Assembly (NCBI RefSeq): GCF_933775445.1
Contig: NC_065877.1
Span: 18,662,001-18,726,000, forward strand
Direction: 5' to 3'
Origin: Argentina anserina
Taxonomy: Eukaryota; Streptophyta; Magnoliopsida; Rosales; Rosaceae
Length of the DNA: 64,000 nucleotides
Part shown: one piece after another, positions 24,494-34,581 of the stretch
Position numbering within the stretch: the first letter of the stretch is position 1
Layout: each line of letters begins with the position of its first letter
Notes under the pieces: model-generated
What the model was told of the DNA's origin: nothing
The model's database searches: none
What the model saw: only the letters and a program-made list of their open reading frames with translations
Program-made: the position numbers and the translations under genes

Positions 24494-24714
24494 GATGGGG
24501 ACCGGTACTTGATTGGATTAGAGTTTCTAAAATTGAAATTGGATATTGATAGGATTCAAAGAGTTTATGCAAGGGAATTCATAGTGAACATATAATGAGT
24601 TTCTATAATCATGATAGAGTTGAATTTTGATTATTTCCACGGTTTTCTAAGTTCCCTAGCCTAAGTAGCTTGAAGTAGTGTACTTTGCCCAAAAAAAAAA
24701 CTAGTATTCTACCC
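24494..24714. other. Unassigned spacer between copy B and LTR F
   Basis: About 220 bp with no similarity that I can see to the flanking Athila copies. It ends with an A run (24691-24700) and ctagtattctaccc before the LTR. No gene. Confidence 0.5.
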
Positions 24715-26357
24715 TGATAGGAGCACAAAGTGTGACGTTCTTAATGCATATATGTCTTATTCTTATTTCGTTATTCTAGAGTCATATAAGTGATATGTGA
24801 TTAGTGTGTCGAGGTAGAGTTTAACTCAATCATGTGTGAATATGTGCTGAAAACGTGCTAAGTGTTGAGAATCCATGTTGAGATATAATTCCTTGTTAGA
24901 GTAGGATTCATCCTTTCCTATTTCTTTATTTCTAACTTACTTATTCTTATTTGGAAAGCATTCCTAGTTGCGCAAGGAAAGAGAAGACACTGAAAATCAG
25001 ATTCCTAGTAGGATATGGAGAGGTTGTGCGATTTAATGCATTCTCATTCGGAAAATGAGTTCCAATCGAAGTTGGAGAAGGATTCCAAAGTGTTAAGGAA
25101 GATATTTTCGTGCATATAAATCAGAATTATCAAGGAAAATATGATATGCACTTAAAAGCCTAATCCATACAAGAATCAGAAATCTGTCAGGATTCATAGT
25201 CCAACTTTGACGGGCTCCCATAGACAGTTCAGATCGAATTAGAGGACGTGTCATATATGGATAGAAATCCCTATGAGTATAGTTTCTGAAGAAATTGGAA
25301 TAGCATCAATATATGTTTCCTAGAGGAAGTTATGATGGAATCATTACTCGGAGGTCCAATGGACTCGGCTGAATTATTTCAGCCATTGATTTGGTTTTGA
25401 TCCAAGGGTTGTGAGGGAAAGTTGGGGCCTTGTTTCTCCTATATGTAGAGGCACAAATCTACATCAGAATCATCATTAACCTTGTGCCATGTACTAGCCA
25501 AAGCTCTTCCAAACACATACTCACTAGCTAAGAAATCCTAATTCTGAATTCACCATCCGAGTGCGCTGAGTGAAGCAGCTCCGTTCCCTTAAACGTCTCG
25601 GTCTACCTTTGTGAATGCGTTGAGATTTCATAAAGTGTAACCATGACTCTCTTTGATAGAATTCGTGTTTTAGTTTCTTGTTTGGATGATTACAATGTTT
25701 AGTTTTGTGTAATATATTTCAATTGTATCTATGATGTTGTAGTATGATTTCAAGTTATATAATGTCAATGAATTTCAAGTTTTGATTTAATGATTTTTGG
25801 TTTCTGCTGTGTATGTTCTTAAGTCATTTCGAAAGTACATATATGTTGTGTTTGCGCTGAGTATATCATGATATCTAGGTTGTTTGATTAAAGGCTTATG
25901 ATGAACTTGGTGAATCTTATTTACTGCGCTGAGTATGCATGTTAGGATTGATTGAGTTAGATTTCAATGAAGGCGCTGAGCACTAATTGAATGAGTTAAG
26001 TGTTTATGTGTTTAGGACAACCGCTGAGGACCCTAGTTGCATGATCAAACCTTAGTTACTTGTGAAGGTGTTACGGCATGAACCTTAGGGAGAAAAGAAC
26101 TTGGTTTCATTGTGTTTATATTACTTATTTGGTGATTGCTTGTGTGTGAGTTTGGATGGTTACATGTAAATATTAGTTGATGTTTTATTTTCTATTTATA
26201 TCTCAATCGAAACTTTCTAATCTATAAACCTTTTGTGGATTCGTGTTATATGATTGTGATTCAGCCCCTGGTTAGATTCCCGGTTTGTAACAATACACTC
26301 TTACTTTATACTATTAACGATGCTTACAGAGTTGATATCGAGTAATCGAACCGATCA
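24715..26357 (+). repeat. Isolated Athila-type LTR (F), second subfamily
   Basis: 1,643 bp from TGATAGGAGCACAAAG to CGAACCGATCA. The terminus matches the LTRs of copy C rather than those of A and B, so it belongs to a second subfamily. No polypurine tract precedes it and no primer binding site follows. The flanking 5 bp (taccc and gagcc) do not match. It is either a solo LTR whose target duplication has decayed, or a fragment left by recombination. Confidence 0.75.
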
Positions 26358-26772
26358 GAGCCATTAGTGATTCAAACAAATTTAAGCTTGTATTCTAGAT
26401 TCTTCGATTTTTGGAAATGAGTTGAAATATCTTTGGGATTCAATTGTCATCAATTTAATGTTCTGATATATACTAATCTCATGATAGAAAATCTGTGTGT
26501 GCTATTTACCTATTTTTCTTCTAACAAAAATTTTGGAAAAACAAAACAAACTGATAGTGGGTAGTTATGTCTTCAATACATTAGTAGTTATTATCTATTT
26601 AAATTGAATTGTAGGATCGTGACTTTCTGCTTCTTTTTCTCCTTCTTTTCATTTATATTATCTAAATTACAATTTTATCTTTCAAATCATAGGCAAATAG
26701 ATTTTTGAAATTTAAAAAATAATGGGCGTTTTAGAAAGTTCAAAAATTTAAGCCTTCAATTCTCTTTCTCAC
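26358..26772. other. Unassigned spacer between LTR F and LTR G
   Basis: 415 bp, AT-rich, no gene, no recognisable element ends. Confidence 0.5.
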
Positions 26773-28443
26773 TGATCAATTCGATTACTCGACATCAATA
26801 TTACCTCTTTAAGCATCGTTAATAGCACAAAGCAAGAAGGTATTGTTACAAGCCGGGGAACCAAACCAGGGAATGAATCACAGAACAGCATAGCATCGAA
26901 ATCACAAATTGGATTAAAGGGTTTATAACTTTCGGATTAAGAATATAAAGACAGGAAATAAAACTTAAACTAATATATACATATGATCAATCAATCAACA
27001 CACAAACAATCACCAAAACAAACCATATAAGAATAATGAATTCAACTTCTAATCTCAATCAGTTTCTTGTCGTAGGATTAACTAGAATAACTTAGGTTCG
27101 ATCATGCAATTAGGGTCCTTCGAGGTTATCTTACCACATAGACATTTAACACATTCAAGTATTGCTTCGCGCCTTACTTAAAAATCTAATTCAATTAACC
27201 TAACATGCATACTTCGAGCAGCAAGAAAAGACTAACCAAATTCATATTACAAGTCTTTAATCGAACAACCTAGATATTATGCTATGCTTCGAGCAAACAC
27301 AACAACTAAGTAATCTCTAAATCACTTAAGAAGATTTTTACGGCATAAACAAAATTCATTGAACAAAAATTGAAATCATTAATCTATATATAATTCGAAA
27401 GTTACATATAATCTCATAGAAAAATCACAATAAACATAACAAAACCTAAAACAATATTCATCCAAGAGCAAGAACAGAAAAATCTGAAATCTAAACAAGA
27501 AAATCATAGAGTTACACTTTAAATTATTCTTCCAGACTTAAGACAAGATAACTAGAGATCTTCAAGGGGATGAATGTCCTAGGCTTTGAGCTTTGGAGAA
27601 AAAGAATGGTGAAAGACTGGATGATTTCATATTCTAGGGTTCTTGGTGGTGAGTATGTGTTTTAGCAAAGCTTTGGCTGGCATTTGGCGCAAGGATTGAT
27701 GATCTTCTGAATGCACAAATCCCCTTTATATATAAAGAACGTCAACGGCAGTAGAATGCACAAATTTGATGTCCAAAATATCCTCCAACCAATGAGAAAA
27801 CTTCCTTTCGAGTGGAGAACAAGTTAGCATCTTTCCTTTAGGATTCTTCAAATCAGCAAAACTGACCTCCATGCAATAATTCTGTCATAACTTCTTCTAG
27901 GAAATAGATATCAATGTGATTCTAAATCCTACGGAAAGTTCTATCGATATATAGCACGTTTTCTGATTCATTGTTAGCTATCCTGAGAAGTCCGTCGAAG
28001 TTGGATGACGTGCACTGGTAGATTTCTGATTCTGATAAGGATTTGACTTTAATTGCATATCTTCTTCCTCCTCCATATTCGGATTTATTGTGCATAAAAT
28101 TATCTTCAATTACACCTTAGAAATTCTTCTCCAACTCTATACAAGAGTCCAACTTCCAATATGAATCCTTCTCTTGAATGCACACGGCTAGAACTTCTCC
28201 TAATACATCTAGGACTTGATCACACCGTCTCTTCTCTCCTTGTCCATCTAAAATTTTTCTTTCTTGAAAAGAATCGACAAGTTAGAAATAGAAAAGTGCG
28301 AAAATAGGAAAATAGTCCTAGTTGAGTAAGGAAACCAATCTCGATATGGATTTCAAACATTTAGCACGTTTCATCATCAAATCACACATATTCGAGTTAA
28401 ACTCTTCCTAAAAACTCGTTCTAACAAAATGAACTAAACCACA
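26773..28443 (-). repeat. 3' LTR of Athila copy C (G), truncated at its start
   Basis: The outer end is TGATCAATTCGATTACTCG on the + strand. The inner end lacks the usual TGATAGGAGC start and joins integrase sequence directly near 28443-28454. It contains a TATA-like tatata motif around 27730-27742. Same subfamily as LTR F. Confidence 0.75.
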
Positions 28444-28453
28444 CTTCCTCAAC

Positions 28454-31400
28454 AACGCCTCAATGGGCCGGTTGCAAAAATGAGATCATCCATCACTAAT
28501 GATCACTCTCGGCATACCAAACCTAGAGAAAGTGTTAGAACGAAGGAAATCTGCAACAACTCGAGATCATTGGTCCGTGTGGCTTTTTCGTCCACCCATT
28601 TCGAAACATAATCAACACAAACGAGTGTGTACAAGAAATCATTAGAGTTTGGAAAAGGAAACATGAAATCAATGCCCCAACAATTAAATATTTCAACAAT
28701 CAAGACAAGATGCATTGGCATTTGATCTCTAGAACCTTTGTTTCAAATGTGTTGGCATCTATCACAAGTCATGCAAAAATGATATACATCTTTGAAGATC
28801 GTAGGCCAAAAGAAACCACATTCTAATACCTTAAGAGCAGTCCTACGTGAACCAAAATGTCATCCACCAGACTCAGAATGACAAAAAGTATGTATAAAAT
28901 GATGTTTAGATTCAGGGACACACCTCCTAATGATTTGATCAACACAATGTTTCCACAAGTATGGTTCATCCCAAATGTAATACTTAGCTAAGGTCTTGAC
29001 TCTATTATTTTGAGCATGCGATAAAGTATCCGGGAATTGCTTAGAAACAAGATAGTTCACAATATCTGCATATCATGGCTCACTTACCTCAACTCAAAAG
29101 AGTTGCTCATCCGGAAAACTCTCTTAAATGGCCAGGGGTTTGGCATCTCTCACTAAACGTCTCAAATAGCCTGCGACAACGTTGTCATTTCCCTTCTTGT
29201 CCTTGATTTCGAGATCAAACTCTTGGAGTAAGAGAATCCATTGAATCAATTTTGGGTTGGCATCTTTCTTCGTCATTAAGTACTTCAAAGCTGCATGGTC
29301 AGTGTAAATAATAACTTTGGATTGAAGTAAGTAATAACAAAACTTATCTAAAGCAAAGATCACAGCAAGAAGTTCTTTCTCAATTGTGGTGTAGTTCTGT
29401 TGAGCATCATTGAGCGTTCGGGAGGCATAGTAAATGGCATAGGGCTGCTTTTCCTTCCTTAGTCATAGCACGGCTCCAACTGCATAGTCGGAGGAATCAC
29501 ACATTAACTCAAATGGCAAAGACCAATCTGGCGGTGCCATGATCGGTGCTGACGTAAAGAGCTTCTTCAAAGTCTCAAATGCATGCTTGCAATCATCATC
29601 AAAGTGAAAGGGAACGTCCTTTTGAAGCAATGAACTCAATCGTCTCGCAATCTTGGAAAATCCTTGATAAACGTATGATAGAAACCTGCATGTCCAAGAA
29701 ACGATCGAACATCCCTCACATTTGTGGGGAAACGTAAGTGACGCACAAGATCTACTTTAGACTTATCAACCTCAATTCCTTTAGATGAAACAAGATGAAA
29801 CAATATGTCCTAAAACAATACCTTGTGTAACCATAAAGAGAGATTTTTCCCAATTCAACACCAAGTTAGTTTCTTCATAACGTCTAAGCACAAGTTCCAC
29901 ATTTTCTAAACATGCATCGAAATTCTCACCATAAACAGAAAAGTCATACATGAAAACTTCAATTTTAGAACCAATATACTCAGAGAAAATGTGATACATA
30001 CAACTTTGAAACGTACCTGAAGCGTTGCATAAACCAAAAGGCATGTGACGATAACCAAACGTACCAAAAAGGCATGTGTCGTCTTTTCTTGATCCTCCTC
30101 TGCAACACTAATCTGATTGTATCCACTATATCCATCAAGGAAACAATAGAAAGAATGACCAGTTAACCACTCAAGCATTTGATCAATGAATGGCAACGGC
30201 ATGTGATCTTTCCTTGTTGTGGCATTGAGCTTCCTATAGTCGATACACATACGGTGACTAATTACCGTTCTCTGAGGCACTAACTCATTATCCTTGTTCT
30301 TCACTACCATGATTCAGGACTTCTTTGGCACAACTTGAATTTGAGAGATCCACCTACTGTCCGAAATAGGGTAGATGACGCCACAATCATGTAACTTAGT
30401 GATCTCGTCCTTGACAACTTGCATCATTGGTGGCTGAAGACGTCTCTGACCCTCCTTGGTCGGTTTGGCACCATCTTCAAGTTAAATTTGATGCACACAC
30501 ATTGTAGGGCTGATTCCCTTGATGTCGGCTAGGGTCCATCCTATGGCCGTCTTGTGCCTTTTCAAAACCTCAATCAATCTCTCATCTTGTTCCTCGTTGA
30601 GTGCAGATGAAATGATCACTGGCAATGTATCCTCATATCCTATAAACGCATACTTCAAGTGGTATGTAAGAACCTTAAGATCAAGCTTTGGACTAGGAGA
30701 GACAAAACTTACCTCACGTGGCAAAACCTTAAGAGATACCACGTTCTCTAGTATAAAAGATGGCACAGTATCATTGGCTTTTAACTCAGAAACATTGGAG
30801 CCATCACTTGCAAATCTGGCCCCTTGGGCAATGGTGAGTGCCAACTCGTCATGTGCCAAGGTATCTAGATAGTTATATGCAAGGGAATCAAGAATGTCAA
30901 CTGAAAAACAATCACTTAATTCTGAAAGGGGATACTTCATGAAAGTGAGTGATCCATTAAATACATCAATCTTTGTTCTTGCAGTCCTCATAAAGGGACG
31001 CCCCAACAAAATAGGGACCCCCTTGTCATCTGCTTCAGCTAGCTCCATATCAAGGTCATAGAAGTCCGTAGGTCATATCAAGCTCGAAACCTGCACAAGA
31101 ACATCTTCAACATAGCCCAAAGGGACTTTGTTGGAACAATCAGCTAATCGAATAACCACACTATATTTTTTCAAATCTTCTAGACCTAAGTTAGCATAAA
31201 TGTAGTATGGCATTACATTGATCGATGCTCCTAAGTCTTGGATTATCTTATGAAATTTTGTATTACCAATTGTACAAAGGATTGAAAAACTCCCTGGATC
31301 CTTGAGTTTAGGTGGTAGCTTTGTTTGTAGCACGGCTGAGATTGTCTTACTCATTGTTACCACTTTCTTCTCTTGAGTCATCCTCTTATTGGTGCACAAT

Positions 31401-31705
31401 TCCTTCAGAAATTTAGCGTACTTCGGGATTTGTTGAATGCATTCAATGAGAGGCATGTTCACTTCTACCCTCTTAAAGATGTCGAGCATGAATTGATCAG
31501 AGTCATCCTTATTCTTCTTTGCAAATATATTGGTGAAGGGAACACAAGTTGAAAGCAAACCACTAGAGTTAGGATCTTTACATGTGTCATGCACGACATG
31601 ATTACTTTGGGGCAGAGGCACGACATCATTGACCTTAGTGGAGGCATAGTCCTTCTCTAGGTCATTTGCAATGAAATTCTTGGCCTCTTTGTCTGTAGAA
31701 GGCAC
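28454..31705 (-). pseudogene. Athila protease-RT-RNase H-integrase, copy C
   Basis: Reads from a gag-protease linker (MPSTDKEAKNFI, 31705) through protease (DLGASINVMPYYIY, about 31240-31195), RT, RNase H and integrase. Breaks: loss of frame between about 31048 and 30950, a frameshift in RT near 30080, and stops at 29124-29126, 29094-29096 and 28860-28862. The RT active site reads FMYD instead of FMDD (about 29943-29954), so a catalytic Asp is gone. The stops at 29094 and 28860 coincide with those in copy B. Confidence 0.8.
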
Positions 31706-32389
31706 GGCTTTTTTGTTTTGCTATAATGGAGAATCCAAGATCCTCTCACTTTTGTCATCATGGCCTTCACATTAGGATTTGGCTCAGTTTGGCTTGGCCA
31801 CTTATCTCCTTCATGGATCTTGCCCATGAAGTCAATCACTTGTCTCATCTGATTCTTAAGCTCGGTTATGTCGTTAGACTGAGCTTGATGACCTGTAACT
31901 AAAACTTGAGTAGTAGAGTTTAAATTGTATTTCCCTTAAGCAAGGGACTTCAAAAGTTCATCATAGTTAGGTGCAGATGCATTATTTTAACCATGAACAT
32001 TGGAGTTAAAGGGAACATAACCTTGAGGTACATAAGGCTGCACAAACAAATCTAAAGGATGAGGTCCTTGACCTTGAACATTGGATGGTTGAGTATTGTT
32101 GTTCCAACGAAAGTTGGGATGGTCTCTATGTCTAGGATTGTATGTGTTCGAATAAGAATCATACCTAGGCTTTTTTTCCCCATGAAGCTCAACTCATCTT
32201 CAGTCATTGCACCATTTGGACAATTCTCGGTGGTGTGGTCCTAAAGGAACAAATGCCACACGCTTGAGTGTTGATGCTCGAACCATTGAATGCCTTGACA
32301 AGAACGTCAAGCTTTCTTTCTAAAGTAGCCATTTGATTCCTTGTATGAACGTCATACACCCCACGACTCTTGCTTCCTCTCTTCTCCTT
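31706..32389 (-). pseudogene. Athila gag, copy C, 3' portion (left of element D)
   Basis: Continues gag across the D insertion: KEKRGSKSRGVYDV, then MATLERKLDVLVKAFNGSS, then a Cys-containing segment (ACGIC), the Asn/Pro-rich tail and the linker MRQVIDFMGKIHEGDKW (31848). Several frame changes. This linker is the part missing from copy A. Confidence 0.75.
32385..32389. repeat. Target-site duplication of element D, left copy
   Basis: TCCTT, repeated exactly at 43848-43852 on the other side of D. Copy A, which lacks D, shows this site only once, in its gag at about 14153-14157. Confidence 0.9.
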
Positions 32390-32863
32390 TGTTAATGCTG
32401 TGATTATACTTGATTCAGTACGCCGTGCTCCACGTATATATAGTACGCCGTACTCCCGGTCACTTTCCTGCCACGGGTAACACACGTCGTTAGAGTAGAG
32501 ACCACGGCGGCGTGGTCTTCGACTCTCCGACGCTTAAGTCAGGGCAATGATAATTTGTGCAGAGTGATGGTAGGAAGTTCAGTGTACTTACCTTGTAAGG
32601 TCAAGAGTCTGACCTTTTATTGTTGAGTTGAAGTGGATCGTTTACTTGCCATTCGATGTGGGACGACGTCCGATTAAGGTGCTCTCTGGAGCCTTCTTTG
32701 AGATGCGCGTGAGGGCACGTCCGTAGTCAGTTTGGGCCGTGGGGAGGCCCGTTGTGTAGTTATCGCGGCTGACTTGCTGTTAGTGTTGTAGGATTGTGCT
32801 ATACGTTAGCTTTAATGCGCTGGTAGTTGTGCTGATTATGGCGGGCATAAGCCTATGCCAACA
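32390..32863 (-). repeat. 3' LTR of element D
   Basis: 474 bp, TGTTAATGC to GCCAACA on the + strand. It contains the paired motif 'agtacgccgt' twice around a TATA-like 'tatatatag' near 32430-32442. Identical to 43374-43847 except at two positions (in the contexts cacgTatata and cttgCcattc). Confidence 0.95.
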
Positions 32864-32885
32864 AGTCCCCCCAAGTTCCCAGTCT
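32864..32885 (-). other. Polypurine tract of element D
   Basis: On the minus strand the sequence just before the 3' LTR reads ACTTGGGGGGACT, a purine-rich tract that primes plus-strand synthesis. Its position next to the LTR confirms the orientation. Confidence 0.8.
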
Positions 32886-33061
32886 AGGGAGGTAATTTCT
32901 TGACTGGGGAGTTAATAATTGAGCGTCTTGCCATAATCAGCAATGGGTCTTGCGGACCCTCTCGTAGTCCCCCCACTCCCCGGTTAAGGAATGCCGAGTT
33001 TTTGTTGTGTAGTATGTTTGATTGCTTCTCTCTGTTGGGGACTTCTTATGTCGCTACTTTT

Positions 33062-33780
33062 AAGCGTAGTGCGTCTATCATGGCGTAGTAAGTTCTTACG
33101 CGTAGGACGTCTTGTATCGCTATCTTTGAGCGTAGTGCATCCGTCATAGCGTAGTGAGTTCTTACGCGTAGAACGTCTTATCGCTGTCTTTGAGCGTAGT
33201 GCGTCCGTCATAGCGTAGTAAGCTCTTACGCGTAGGACGTCTTATTGCTGTCTTTGAGCGTAGTGCGTCCGTCATAGCGTAGTAAGCTCTTACGCGTAGG
33301 ACGTCTTATCGCTGTCTTTGAGCGTAGTGCGTCCGTCATAGCGTAGTAAGCTCTTACGCGTAGGACGTCTTATCGCTGTCTTTGAGCGTAGTGCGTCCGT
33401 CATAGCGTAGTAAGCTCTTACGCGTAGGACGTCTTATCGCTGTCTTTGAGCGTAGTGCGTCCGTCATAGCGTAGTAAGCTCTTACGCGTAGGACGTCTTA
33501 TCGCTGTCTTTGAGCGTAGTGCGTTCGTCATAGCGTAGTGAGTTCTTACGCGTAGAACGTCTTATCGCTGTCTTTGAGCGTAGTGCGTTCGTCATAGCGT
33601 AGTGAGTTCTTACGCGTAGAACGTCTTATCGCTGTCTTTGAGCGTAGTGCGTCCGTCACAGCGTAGTGAGTTCTTACGCGTAGAACGTCTTATCGCTGTC
33701 TTTGAGCGTAGTGCGTCCGTCATAGCGTAGTAAGCTCTTACGCGTAGGACGTCTTATCGCTGTCTTTGAGCGTGGTGTGT
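33062..33780. repeat. 64-bp tandem array inside element D
   Basis: About eleven copies of a 64-bp unit plus a degenerate partial end. Each unit begins near GAGCGTAGTG and contains CTTACGCGTAG. Two variants exist. Type 1 has AAGCTCTTACGCGTAGGAC and type 2 has GAGTTCTTACGCGTAGAAC. After a first divergent unit the order is one type 2, five type 1, three type 2, one type 1. The unit carries short inverted motifs (GCGTA and TACGC). It lies between the 3' LTR and the antisense gene, which is the hypervariable 3' region where Tat elements are known to grow tandem repeats. Confidence 0.92.
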
Positions 33781-34581
33781 GTAGGTTGGGAACAGCGCCA
33801 TTCGTGCTGTGGGGAGCACGTGTCATACATGCATTGGGCGGATGTTTCGTGAACGTTTCAAATTCGTGGGGTGACGTTATCCGAGAAGACAGTTATTGCG
33901 TGTAATTAAGGCGTGTGTAACCGAAACGTTGCCTCGGTAACTCAGGCCACGTGGCGAGATCTGGAGCGATACCTCTTGGGTCGACGACTAGGATGCGAGT
34001 AACGGTTTTCTGAATCTGACGGTTAAGGATCGCTTCTGAAGGATCAACGGGCTGGATGTGAGGTGGAGTTTACTACAAAAGGGAGAAAGGGACAGAATGG
34101 CTGTCATTATCGACAGACCCAAGTTTTCGAAATCCAAATTCTCTCATTCCCTCTCTTTTGCTTTTGTCTGCTCCCTTTTCTTCCAAGCGTAAACTCATCG
34201 GGATTTTTGCGTGAATCGGCTTTTTGAGGTATGTTTTCTGGTCGGATCCTTCTTTATTCGGTTTGTGGCTTGTTGTTTGTTGGTAGATTTGTGTTTGTAG
34301 GGTAAATCGGTGGTTTTGGGTTTTGGGTCTTTCCGGCAGATATGTGGGTTTTGGGTCCATTTGATCTTTAGATGATTATTTTCCGGCAAGGTGGGGTGTT
34401 TGTATAGGCGGTGCGGATGGGTTTTCGCCGTTAACTGGGCTTGGTGTTCTTCATGTTCTTCGTGTTCTTCATGTTCTTCAAACTCGTTCTTGCGAGGTTC
34501 GTAGGATAGATCTGACTTTACTTTTTGACTTATAGTTTTAGGTTGTTCGCCTTTGACTTCGGTGTTGCTTGCTGCGGCGTA

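Noticed and set aside
24715..26357. LTR F as the missing 3' LTR of copy A
   Set aside because: Orientation fits, but its terminus belongs to the other LTR subfamily and no polypurine tract precedes it.
33062..33780. Regularly repeated units that might suggest a CRISPR-like array
   Set aside because: Units are contiguous 64-bp tandem copies with no unique spacers, lie inside a plant retrotransposon, and the setting is eukaryotic.
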